Positions 10,558-22,379 of a stretch of 64,000 bases of DNA are shown here, piece by piece. The notes under the pieces are model-generated. The model ran no database searches and was not told the DNA's origin. It was given only the letters and a program-made list of their open reading frames with translations. Source of the stretch: Agriotes lineatus (Eukaryota > Arthropoda > Insecta > Coleoptera > Elateridae). A program made the translations under genes and the position numbers. Each line of letters begins with the position of its first letter. Within the stretch, counting starts at the first letter, position 1. The DNA is taken from NCBI GenBank assembly GCA_940337035.1, contig CALNHX010005821.1, positions 36,329 through 100,328 of the forward strand. The letters are read 5' to 3'.

Positions 10558-11720
10558 AGTGGAGTTCCACAGGGCAGTATTCTGGGTCCCTTATTGTTCT
10601 CCATCTTTACTTTTGATCTACCGCGATCTTTAAAATACTGCCAATATCATCTGTATGCCGATGATGTACAACTCTACATATCTTCCACAATTGATGAAAT
10701 CGGTATTACCATCGACAATATAAATAAAGACTTATCCAGTTTTTATGAGTGGTGTGAGAGAAATGGTATGCGTGTTAACCCTACAAAATCGGTCGCTATG
10801 TGTATTGGAAGTGGTAAAAATAGACAAATCATAGATTTATCTAATCATCAGTTGATCCTAAATGGGTCTGAAATAAAGTGGGTGACTTCGGCTAAAAGTC
10901 TCGGACTAATAATTGATAATGCTCTTGCCTTCGATGATCATGTCAATAAAATTTTTAGAGTGTCTTTTATGAAATTAAAGCTATTGTATAGATTCAAATA
11001 CACATTAGATTGTGAAGTTAAGTTAAAATTAATCCAGAGCCTAATATATCCTAACATAGACTACTGTAATGCAGTTTATTTTAAATTTTTAACTCAAGAA
11101 AATAGGAATAAATTACAGAGAATCCAAAATGCTTGCATTCGATTTGCCTTTTGTGTACCTTTTCGTCACTCAATTACGGCTTATCTAGTAAGAAGCAATG
11201 AACTAAATATTCGAAGTAGATCAGAATATTTATTTGGGATGTTTTTGTTCAAACTTGTACATTCTAGATGCCCGCCATATTTGTATGATTTGCTAACAAG
11301 AAGCTCGAATATACATAGTTTGAATATAAGGTATAACTATTTTATAATACCTGTTCACAGAACAGCAAAATTTGAAGGTTGTTTCGTCTATTGTGCTGCC
11401 AGATTATTAAACTCTGTATTAGATATTTTATATTTGTCAAAATCATTGTTTAAACAAAAACTAAAACTTAAAGTATGTACTTAGAATAACTTTTGTTTAT
11501 TTTAGTTAGTTAGCATACTTGGTATCATAATATTATATATTCTTTTATTTTGTAATAATATTTAGTTTTGATTTGCTATGGTGCATGTTGTAAATCGTGT
11601 ATAGGATAATCTGGGGGAGTGGAAGATCGGTTTTTATCGAACTCCTTCCATTTGTGTTATGTATATATATATATATGTATATTAACACAATAAACAATAT
11701 TATTATTATTATTATTATTA
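10558..11720 (+). mobile_element. 5'-truncated LINE, RT C-terminal half
   Basis: The coding part enters at SGVPQGSILGPLLFSI (from 10558) and continues through YADDVQLYIS to a stop at 11484, about 309 codons without interruption. It encodes the end of the RT palm, thumb and C-terminal domain (NKLQRIQNACIRFAF, then the RTAKFEGCFVYCAARLLNSV pattern) of a non-LTR retrotransposon in the CR1/Jockey superfamily. The 3' UTR ends in an (ATT)n stretch at about 11697-11720. The open frame shows it is fairly young. The upstream part was never copied (dead-on-arrival insertion). Confidence 0.78.
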
Positions 11721-12309
11721 TATATCATTCATTCATGATCTATTGCCTCCTTTACCTTTCGGTGTCGAGGACCATTCATACCTCGCGGGAAGTGCAACGG
11801 AGGTAATGCGCAGCACGCGACTTACACTACGTTCTCCCGCATGCAAACATACCACACACACAACAACTTACATAATATAAAGATAATATGCCCTATCTGC
11901 TACTGTAATGTTATTATTTTATTTTTGTGTTCAATGCAAATAGTTGCCTATGTCTTGATTTGCAGGCTCTTGCAATGTTGTATTTTATTATTTAGGTTTT
12001 ATTAACGACTCTATCTCATTTGGGTTGGGTTTTCTACATCCTATCAAATTAGTAATTGAGTTGTACAATTATTTCTAATATATTGGCTATAAACATATAT
12101 TGTCATAGTTTTGTTAAATGCAATCGCTTAAAATACTGCTTATTTATCTACTGGAATTACTATTATGCTGTATTTTTAAACTAATGGAAACAAACTGTTA
12201 AATATGGCGATCCAACGAAACAAGTTGACTTTATTTCAACAATTACATTGGTGATTACGTATTAATGTGTTGCCTAGGTTATAACAAAAACGTAAGGAAA
12301 TAAACGCCA
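11721..12309. other. No gene seen
   Basis: AT-rich DNA with no convincing coding frame or repeat. Confidence 0.6.
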
Positions 12310-12880
12310 CTTTAGCAAAACACTGAAGAGACGCTTTGATGAATTTCTTTTCCGTTGGTGTGCTGTAACAAGCCCCGATGCCTCCCTAAACGCCGCCTGC
12401 AGCTCGTTTACTCCAAAGTACCTACAATTCAGGTCCTTGCCCCACACCTAGGGCTCTTCTGCTTTCTACAAAGGGCGCTGCATACCTCCAGCTTCCAGGG
12501 CTCCAACTAATATGCTAGGATCTCTAAAACAGCCACCGAAATACTAGTGTCCTTTGGTAGACTGTAGAGGAGCTGACTTTGATTTGTAGAAACTCTGCAG
12601 GGGTAAAAAGTATATGAGTAGTGCAGAGTTTCTACAAATCAAAGTCAGCTCCTCTACAGTCTACCAAAGGACACTCAACTAATTTGAAACGCACTTTAAC
12701 TGGAAAATTATTATTTATTCACGTTTAAAAGCATTATTTGTGGGGAAGCCAAAATAACACAACCAAACTTTGCTTTTCTTCCTCCAATTGTGTATTTTTC
12801 ATCTATCTCACACTGTCGTTATGATCTCAAAGCCTGCTTTGATTACATTTTATATTCAAATCATAGCTAACACTATTTTT
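12310..12880 (-). repeat. LTR-like repeat, related to 56340-56890
   Basis: Shares CACACCTAGGGCTC, CTACAAAG, CTCCAGCTT, AGCCACCGAAATA and GGGGWAGCCAAAATAACA in the same order and spacing with the sequence beyond the 3' end of the gypsy relic. On the minus strand it reads TGTTATTTTGGC, a plausible LTR start, preceded by the purine-rich GGAAGAAAAGCAAAG, a possible polypurine tract. Best guess: 3' end plus LTR of a gypsy element. The opposite LTR was not found. Confidence 0.5.
12546..12675. repeat. Perfect 54-bp inverted repeat (hairpin)
   Basis: Arms 12546-12599 and 12622-12675 are exact reverse complements (AGTGTCCTTTGG...AACTCTGCA), with a 22-nt spacer. The arms interrupt the LTR-like repeat; the related copy near 56600 lacks them. 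Confidence 0.95.
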
Positions 12881-14588
12881 AAATACAGTTTAACAACAAA
12901 TTATATCAAGGCAGTGCTATTTTATTGGAATTACAAAATCACATTAACACATCTATGGAATATTATTAAAATAACATTTTAAACGATATTAACTGATATT
13001 ATAATTGTAATGGCTTAAAATGTGTTTATTGCAATATATTTGTTTTGTGCTGTGGGTTTTTGTTGTGTAGGTGTCGTTTTCTTATTGAGATTTATATAGT
13101 AGGTACGTAGCTGCATCCTAGGTAGTGCGCAGGATGTTCGCCTCCGTAGTTTACATATTGTGGTTTTTGTGCTCGTGGTTTAGTACATTGCGAATAGTGA
13201 TACATACGAGTGCATTTAATGCATCTTGCCTGTAGGTGGCAGTACTATGTATTTTGTGTGACCCAGACATTGAGAATTAGTGCACTAGTCAGTATCTACA
13301 CTATTACGTCTAGGTTCAACTCGCATCTTGCAGTGGTTCAATTCAGACAATTGAAGAATGTTTCTTGCTTTTTCTGTTTTTAATAAGCCCAATGGCGCAG
13401 ATTTGTATAGGTTGTGTATTTTTCAATAATCTGGTTACTCTTTAAACGGGAAGATGTTTCGAAGAAAATTCGTCGAATTCTTCTTCGTCTGTGATGGAGA
13501 TAGGGATGTTTCTAATTATCACTAATATATAAGTATAGTAGGTAATTTTATTTTTATTATCAGCTATAATTTACCACAGGCAGTGATAATTACCCACAAC
13601 ATTTTTTACAAATAGCAACCTGAACGGCGTTGCGTGGAAACAACTCGAGGCGCAGCCGAGGGTTATTTCTTAAAGGTAAAGCACTTGAGGGAGATTATTT
13701 GTCAAAATTCTAATGATTTATCACTGGCCGCGATGAATTAGGGAAGATAAGTTCTTAAATAATTTAATAATTTTTGACGAAGCGAGAAGCCATTTTTCTG
13801 ACAAAGTTATTTGAGACTTCATTATTTATTTACTCAAAGGATACTACTGAATTTAATTAGGTATTTTCCATGGTGATTGACAATCACCCTAGGGTCGTTT
13901 TCACTTCAAGTATGGTCCGGTTCCAATTGGCAGGCGTAATAAAAAATAATAAAATTGGATTGGTAATATATGTAACAACTTATCAACAGTAATGTATAAA
14001 GTGTATAGTGACTAACCGATAATGGCGGTCAGATTACACGACCAGCTGGATTGCGATGAAAATATGTCCCGACAGCGAGAGGGCGTATTTTCTAAGCACT
14101 CTAGCGAGATTAAAATTTCTGAAACAGAGGTTAATTATTTAAATCGCACGAGTAACTGCATAGGCATAATTAATTTTGTTATTTTATTTATTTTTAATTT
14201 TTATAGGAAAATTTTCAAACATAACTTGGTAAAATGTATGTTCGGCAAATAGAATGAGTGGATCTACTAAATTATCGAACAAACATATAGCCTTTTAATT
14301 AATAAACGACGCTGATAACGTCACCAGTCACACGCATTATAAGAAAATCGATTGTCCCAAAATGTGGGCACATTTCAATTAAGACTATTTACACATTAAA
14401 AAACATTTTTATGAAGTAACTGTTAACGTGAGTACGTACTATTACTCCGTAGTTTATATTCACTTTGTATACTATAATACGAAAGAGAAAACATCAGTGT
14501 TGTATAATAACAACAACAAATTTATAGCACAAGTAACTGTAAAGAATTTTAGCTAGATATAGAGAGCTTATCAAAAAATAAAAAACAA
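12881..14588. other. No gene seen
   Basis: AT-rich sequence. Short open frames (for example 14022-14252) have no recognisable domain. Confidence 0.5.
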
Positions 14589-17500
14589 TTATTTTGGCCA
14601 CTTTGTAGGTTTATCAGCAACTGTTATATAAATATTGACTTCCATAAATAAATCACTTTTATGGTAGAATTTACAAGCATTCTTGTATTTTCCTCGTGGG
14701 ATACACGGTGGCAGGAGCGACGTATCTGGATATCCATTCTTTACGTAGTAAAATCCCTGAAATAAATTAATATATTAAATAACTTTATGATATAAAGTCA
14801 AAAAATAAAAGAAGAGAAGAAAAAGAAAATTAAATAATTTGATATCCAGTAACCGAATATCGATAAGTTATTCCAGTAGTCTTCATTTTGTGATCCTCCG
14901 ATTTTTTTACACAATAAGTGCTCTCCTGTTCAAAATTATCTAAAAAGAGTTGTTAGTTTTGCAAAGGACAAAGGACAGCTTCAAATATAAAATTTTGCAA
15001 AAATCGGAGTAAGCTTTTTGATGTAATTATAGAAATATTGAGCAAAAAAATACGTTCCATATATTCTAATCACCTTGTTTGCAGGACACGAACGTATATT
15101 AGAATATTTATCTAAGATAGTCTTGCAGTTAAATGTATTCCGTGAATATTCTTCGCACAAGTTAACATTGACAGAGAGTGGAAAGAAACGGTATTCGTTA
15201 CTCATAAACTTATAAGCCTGGAAATTCAACAAAAACATGTTTACATAATTATTAATACAATAATAAAGGTGTATTGGTTGCAATATATACATATGAAACA
15301 AATTAATACACGCGCTAAGAGTCGAAAGTCAGATGTATGCTGAAAGCTCTGAAAACGAGTTAGATAAGCAAAACAAAATCACATAAGAAATAGCAGCAAA
15401 CAAGATCACAGAATGGGACATGAGCTCAAAAAAGAAATACGAAGAGGATGAGACATTCAACAATTGTCGGATGACAAACATACAGATAATTTACTTTGGA
15501 AAGCTGCAAGTATTTGAATAGGACAAATGCACAAGCTGCTCCAATACGAAAGGTAAATGCCATTTGGGTCGGAAAAAAAAAAAGCAGGTGCTTAACAGAT
15601 TCCTGTAAAACTGATGTAGGTAACGTGCCCATAGTGATAAATGCGGCTGATATTAAACTCTAGTGGTGACACCGACATAAGTATAAGATTATAGAAGCAA
15701 TAAGTTAAGCTCGAAAATGCGCCTGGCTATATCTTAGAACAAAATAAGAGCTAAAAAGCACAATAATTCAGAAAATATTATAGAAAAGAACAGGCCTAGT
15801 AAATATTAGAGGGATCTCTAAAACCCCAGCGATCACAACATTTTGTTGGAGAATGTTTGGAAAAAAAAGATCAGAAGTTTTAAAGTTAAACTACAAAAAA
15901 AATTTATTGCACACAATATACACGTTACTGAATTAAAAGGTAATTTTATTTCCATGAGGAAGGTGAAGTCAATTTACATATTATGGCAGTGTTCAGTGAT
16001 CAGCTATACGTAGAGAATGAAATGTACCAGATATCGTCAGATGGGCCAGACAAAGAAGATGCCACCTGAGACAATAGTAAGAATCGCACGAGATGGTAAA
16101 CCTGACACGCGTTGTCCACAGGGAAGTGGCAAGACTGTTAAAATTGGTTAAAGCAGGCTAGAAGCTTATTAAAAATCAAAAGGTAATGTAAAAGTAATTG
16201 TTTTCTACTTTCAGAAAGCTCATCAGGCGAAGGCCACATTCCCATGGTAAATGCCGATGGCAATTCTTCATAATATTTCAAAATGTTCAGACTTAACTCG
16301 TGCAATAGCCACATAACTGGTCTACATTATAGTATTTTAGAATATTTCCACGTTTCTATTGATTCCACAGGAAAACAAAATTGGTATAGATGGAATGGCT
16401 TTCCAGAATTTGGAGAAATACTCACTTATACACGCCCATAAAAAGTAAAATTTAAATTTTACTCGAAAATAAAATATCAATTGATATAAAAAAATGTATC
16501 CAAAGTAAGTTGCTAATATGTTGCTGGCACTGTAAGTCTATGTCAACTTCGAGGTTAGCAGGTCAGTCTGTGTCAAAACTGAGGCAAAACCTAACCTGCT
16601 AACCAACAGTGAATGTCAAAAAATTATATCCTAATAATTTCTGTTAGGTTAGTCAATTTAAAAAAGATTATCAAGAATTTTCTTTGTTGGCTTGGAAACC
16701 ATACCAAAATAAATTTTTCTATTGGTTCTTAATTAGTGTCGAACGATTTTCTTTAAAATTTCCTCTAGGGCACTAACTAAAGTAAAATTTTTCGTGAGCA
16801 GTAAACACTTTATACTTTTCGTATTTCTACTATGTATAACGATATCACGTACATATACTGTGGTGAGAAAAGTATGGAAGTATACAAGGTATTCCAAAAT
16901 AACCCGAGGATCTCGTAATGGTGATTTTTTTGTAACATTTGGGACAAAAATCTTATTAGAATTATGTCGAGACTTCAATCGTTTTTGGGACGCTGCTAAA
17001 GTTTCGCAAAAAAATCCGGTGTGCGAGGTTGATAATTTATTAATTTAAAAAATTGACATTTTGAACACAACTCAACAAGATCTTTGCTTACTGAGATAAA
17101 TGTTTAAAATTGCCCTCTTCCATTTGCAAGCATATGGTTAAATCCAACACCGTTCTTTGCACCATTTTCGGTGTAACCGTTGCTAATGCCAGTTAGTTTG
17201 TTCTCTAGCTCGTCCAGGATATGAATAACCTCCCTATAAACATATTGTTTTATATGGCCCCAAAGAAAATAGTTCAATGGGGATTAGTCATATCTGCCTA
17301 TTTGGGTAGGTTTTGTTTAAAATTGCTCTTGCGTGCAATGCAAAGTGTGGTAGAGCACCATCGTGTTAAAACCACATGTTACAACGTTGTGATAATGGAA
17401 AATCTTCCAACAATTCTGGTAGGTCTACGGTTAAAAAAGTACCGTAGATTTCTCCGTTCAAACAATTCCTAATTTCAAAGGGTCTAATCTCCAGAGACAA

Positions 17501-20500
17501 CTTAAATGTGACGACACTTTGTCATCTTGTGTGCCGTTTCTTATCAAGTTATTTTCAAAATTACCAGCCCATACATTTACGCTAAAACTATGTTGAAAAC
17601 GTCTAGGCCTGAAAGCATGCGGCTTTTCATTGGTCCAAATATGGCAGTTGTGTCCATTGAAGATCACTGCGCGTGAGAAAATGGATTCATCCGTTAAAAA
17701 TCTGGATGCATCTGTTCCTGTTGTAATATCCAGGTGCAGAAATGGTCCTGGTAATATCCACGCTTATAATTATAGGCACATTGTCTGTTATTCTTCAAAA
17801 ATTCTGTGTGTAGAACTTTTTAAATATTCAATATGCGTGATAGGTTTCGTACAGAATCTGTTGGTTCTTCTTCTAAAGCATGAAGCACGGCATATTCATT
17901 AGCCTGGATTCGTGCCCTATGTGCGCGACCAGCTACACCTTTATATGAAGAAACCAAAGTACCTGTATTTCTTGCATGATTTATCTTTTGTCATGATAAA
18001 ACGTTTCGTTTTGGGTGTCTCGTTCTTAAAAACCGAATCGCATATTCTCGAGCACCAGCTTCATTTACTGCAAATTATTATCATTTTGGAATATTCTTCG
18101 GGATTGTAACTCATTGTAGTATTGAAACAAAAATATTGGGCGGTTGGTTGACAAGCAACTGAAAAATATTACCAATAAACGTGGTTTCATCGTTTGTTTA
18201 CAGCGCTTTCCTATGAATTTTATAAATCGCTAGCCTCCCACAATGGATTTTTTTAAAACTTTATTAGCGTCTCGTTTGAAAACGATTAGGGTCTCGACAA
18301 AATTGTATTACTTTTTTTGTCTCAGAATATTATAAAATATCTGATATTACGAGCTCCTGCAATGATTTGGGAACACTCTGTATATCATGTAATTACCTAT
18401 AGCAGATTTAGTAATTTCTAATAACTGAATGAAATTCTGGATACTGAATAAATTTAAAAAAAAACAAATTGATTACATCATTACAGATGAAACAACATAA
18501 AGATGCATACCTGTATGAAATGAAATCATAAATATAGTAACATTCATCGACAAAATAAAAAATATGGGACTATATGAACATGCTGAACGTATCACCAATA
18601 TCATGCGTGAAGCTTCTGACAAAGTAGCAACAACAGAGAAGGCAACTACCAATAATATAAGCAATTTGACCAAATAACTAAAGATGTAGAAAGATATTAT
18701 AGAGAAATACTGGGTGTCTTAAAAAGAATTACATCTAGAATGCTTTGAACTTTCTATGCAAAATAAAATGTTCCGCTCTCGCAATACTCTCAGCTAGTAA
18801 ACGGAATAACAACATAACCTCAATAACCTTTGTTGACGGAATTTATTTACGGAGTGGTTTTACTTTATTTTTAAAGTGAGACACATTACATACGTATTTC
18901 AAAGCATTATTTAATAGCACAAAAACTGTAAGAAGTAAGACTGTAACGTTTCGCCCAGCGGGAACGCGTTTTTCTGAATTAAAATTGCGTCCTGAAAGCC
19001 AGTTCCTTGAGGCGACGACCTCACCGAGGACCGCTTCACTGGTTTGCCCTGTCAATATTATAACCTAAAGCCAGCCTACATTTTAGCCCAAGCTCCGTCA
19101 ATAATTATTTTGTAACAATTTCCTGGAAGACATGTTGGAGACGAAGACTGGTTCACAAGGCCATTTCGCATGCTTCTCGTAATAATTAAGCCAGCTACAC
19201 AGCATAATTATACCCGCCCTGGCCGTGTCAGATTGCATATTATTGAGGCCCGGCACATCGCTAATCTTAAAGGCTGTTTAAATTTGTTCTAAATATTTGT
19301 TGACTACAGAGGCTTACTCACCAATCAACCAAATTCCTACAGCATCACCGGAGGGCAAGCGCTGTGGGGACGTTTTCCAGACGTCCGTTCCAGACTCGAA
19401 GCCGAGCCCCAGCTGGAATCCACCGTCGACTTCTCATTCTATGGCATCCAGCACAAACACAACACTCACTTCACAGGGTGCTTGCCGAATCTTCCACACC
19501 ACCCGGTGTTGTAAGTAAATAACCCTGGCATAGCCGAATTAACCTATATTTGCAGTTACACGTGCCTTTGACATTGTGACCGAGATTCAAGTTTAACGAT
19601 TGGTATTCCTGGGACTAATTTCGAGGGCTTAACAACGCGGCCAGTGGCGTTCCGTCGTTTTACTAGGGCACAAACTGTAGGGCCACCAAACGCACCGATG
19701 TATGACGGGTTGCAATGACGCCAGGTTTTCGCAACAGGACGTCTCGTATAACTACCAATTTTATTGTGAAATACATTTTATTTTGTTGTATTGGATAATG
19801 CCTATGTTTGTAAATAGATTTTGAACTACTTATAATTAAACTGTCTAAAATTATGCTGGTTTTTGTTTGCTGGATCTATTCTGAATATGGTGGCGTTTTC
19901 AATAATTTACCATCATTCACCTCTCGTACCGGAGTACAACCCTGACTCAAAGGTCGTAAAGAACCTGCCCATCTCGACTGCGGTCTAGCCGGCGAACCTT
20001 TCTTGTTACCGCCATCGTAACAGAGCTAGTGCCTTGTATTCTACGTTTATTTCCCGATTATGTAGTTGTATCGTGTTTGTGCGGTAACAATTAGTTGGGA
20101 TGATGCTTGCTCAAGATGTTCAGGGTCGCATCTAATCAGTGAATGTCGAGCTAGAGATAATGAGCTAAAATGTTTAAACTGTGCACATGCAGTGAAAAAA
20201 TTGAGAATGAAATTGGATATAAATCATCTAGCTGTGCAGTTTTTAAAGGTAAATTGAAACAAGCTAGAAGCAAAATTGGTTTTTAGAGTAGGCGAAAGGA
20301 ATGCTGAAATAATCTATTTCAATCGCCATAGTGTGTTAAAACTTATAGAAAAATTGGAAATCTTATTCTTATAGTGGCTGGAATAAAGGACAGTAGATGA
20401 ACCAAACATCAGGTAGGAAAATGACATTAAAAAGCTGGCTTGGGTACAGTGTATGAGAGAAACCAGAGATCGACGAAAATGGAACGAAATGGAAAAGACC

Positions 20501-20862
20501 TTCATCCAGTAGTGGATCAAGATAAGCCGATTATGATCGTGATCAGATGAAATGTGGTTTAGAATAAAGCAATCTCACACACATAAAGTAAATGGAAAAA
20601 ATCAAAATCAGTTTGTGCTCGTTTCAAACTAATATGTGTATTTCAACATTCTATATAAGGCAAGCCTCGGCATATAGTTAAATAAAAGGTTAAATATGCA
20701 TTACCGTAAAATCTTTCGTCAAGTTAACCAATAGATGGGCACTGCCATTGAATACTCTCGTCGTTCGGTTGTAAAACACCATGCCTGCTTTCAGATCTCG
20801 AAGATATGATTGATTATAGAAAACCATATCTACGATGTCATCAATCATCAGATCATAATCTT
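14589..20862 (-). CDS. DUF1091 family secreted protein (three exons seen, 5' end missing)
   Basis: Exons on the minus strand: about 20862-20705, 15217-15074 (48 codons) and 14756-14589 (55 codons plus TAA). The last two junctions are phase 0, with donors GTAATG and GTGATT and acceptors TTTCCAG and TTTCAG. The DUF1091 pattern is clear across exons: NRTTRVFNGSAHLLVNL in the first, NEYRFFPLSVNVNLCEEY and SCPANK in the second, GFYYVKNGYPDTSLLPP and CIPRGKYKN in the third. That covers the typical C-P-x-K-G-x-Y-Y and L-P-x-x-x-P-x-G-x-Y motifs. Five cysteines and four N-glycosylation sequons (NQS, NRT, NGS, NLT) fit an extracellular protein. DUF1091 proteins are small secreted insect proteins of the MD-2-like/Che type; function is mostly unknown. 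The 155 residues seen plus a signal peptide would give the usual 175-180. The 20.86-kb acceptor is phase 1 and its exact position is uncertain. The 5.5-kb intron holds a mariner relic. Confidence 0.8.
16883..18382 (-). mobile_element. Tc1/mariner-superfamily relic with TIRs
   Basis: A 1.5-kb element between TA dinucleotides. The left end TACAAGGTATTCC...GAGGATCTCGTAAT (from 16883) matches the inverted right end TACAGAGTGTTCC...CAGGAGCTCGTAAT (ending 18382). The minus strand holds transposase remains: FLTDESIFSRAV at about 17695 (first DDE Asp region), NGHNCHIWTNEKPHAF, SFSVNVWAG, and later SPLNYFLWGHIKQYVYREV, matching the SPLDFFLWG...K box. Stops and frameshifts throughout. It sits in the DUF1091 intron. 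Confidence 0.8.
18383..20060. other. No gene seen; GC-richer repeat-like stretch at 18.9-20.0 kb
   Basis: The segment 18940-20060 is less AT-rich than its surroundings and contains AACGTTTCGCCCAGCGGGAAC near 18945. It may be an old PLE or LTR fragment. No coding frame with a known domain. Confidence 0.4.
20066..20257 (+). pseudogene. LINE ORF1 zinc-knuckle fragment
   Basis: An open frame with CSRCSGSHLISECRARDNELKCLNC, two CCHC-like knuckles in the spacing seen in Jockey-clade ORF1 (Gag-like) nucleocapsid proteins, followed by LDINHLAV, reminiscent of the NxDHxxxxxxCP segment. No RT follows. Degraded remnant, identified only by pattern. Confidence 0.45.
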
Positions 20863-22379
20863 CTTGATGATAGTGGCTTAACAGATCCGTAGCCAGTTAA
20901 CAAGCATATCAATAATAAACTAGCATGTCCACCTACATTTTAAGGAGGATACTTAGAACTAAGTTATATTTAAAAATATCAGTTGAAAAAGTATTATTAT
21001 TATAATATGGAGAAATACTGTCGATAAGGTAAAGGTACTACAAAGAGTAAACAAAAACTATTTAAATAAAAATTAAATTAAGCAACGCTCCGTGTTTTGG
21101 TACTTTAAATTTCCCACATGATGTTATTATTTGTATTATACTAGTTCTCAACAAAAATACGTGACTGTGACAATACACAATTGTGACAGATCAGGTAACG
21201 ATAAACTATAACTTCCTACAAATATGATATAGTTTATACATTTTTAAATTAATGTCAAAGCTCTTCAAATCGTTTATCTGCAAAGTGTAAAAAATAGTGT
21301 TACGAACTTTAGGAGTGACCCAATAGGTTTAGCAAATAAGCTCATATAAATATGGGTTTGAAGTTGCAGCTTAAGGTAGCTATAATAGAAAAAATTGCTT
21401 CTATTTAATTATAGTGTTACATGACCCGGCAACGACATGGGGGTAAAAGTTATTTATAAAACTATAAAAGTTACATGAAATTTGATGCTATAGAAGTTAT
21501 GTGTACAACGGTGGTACACATTACGAAAATATTATTTCTACTCCCACATGTAAATATTCTGTTTTCTTCACAATCCACAGACTGGATAAATAGGCAATTG
21601 TAGTTAATTGAACGAATATGATTTCATATCCACACATGGGCGGATATGAAATACACCGATCACAAACCACGTTATTCGTGGTTACCTAGGCAATTTTCAT
21701 CTATTGTTTGTTTTGTTATGGGCACGCCCTGCTGAATTGTGTGTGGCAAACGTTTGTGACGTTTATCAAACAATTCAGCAGGCCGTGCTTATGAGCAAGG
21801 TAAAATGTCAGTAAGTGTAATCTGTCAAACAAATAGTTAAAAATGAGTGATTCTAGTGACGAATCGATTAACGATACCCCTCCAGATATTCGTTCAGCAG
21901 CTAATGAAACGTACGTCACGTTATTACCCCAGAAATACAAAAGTAAATACGAACTTACTTTCAATACTTTCAATAAGATTCTAAAAAAATCCTTGGTTCC
22001 TATTTTTCTTTTCGTTGATAGGTCGTAGATAAAATATACAGTACAACTCGAGTAGATGATTGAGCACTCCGACCCCGGCGTCGTGCTCAAACTTCATCCT
22101 GGTGCGATATGGACGTTATATCTACTCTCGTCGCACAAACTACTATGGTTTTACAGATTTGCCCAAAAATTTGTTTTTACTTTGAATAGCTTAATATTTT
22201 TGCATTGGAATGATAATAATTTTAATATAAAGTTGTCTACGTCTAAAGTTAACTGTTTGGAGATATTAAAAATTTTGTACAAAACCAGTTGAAAATGCTA
22301 AAGATCTCATTGCCAGATAAACTCCTAGATAGTATTTAAAATTATATAAAAAAATATTTTGCCCGCCATTTTGTCCTTA
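20863..22379. other. No gene seen
   Basis: AT-rich intergenic DNA. An inverted pair of GCTGAATTGTGTGTGGCAAACG / CGTTTGTGACG..CAATTCAGCA-like stretches lies near 21728-21783. Open frames at 21716-22292 overlap on both strands and carry no domain. Confidence 0.4.

Noticed and set aside
18473..18673. Minus-strand frame starting MVKLLILLVVAFSVVATLSEA, looking like a signal peptide
   Set aside because: AT-rich, no splice donor or downstream domain, and it does not fit the phase needed by the DUF1091 exons.
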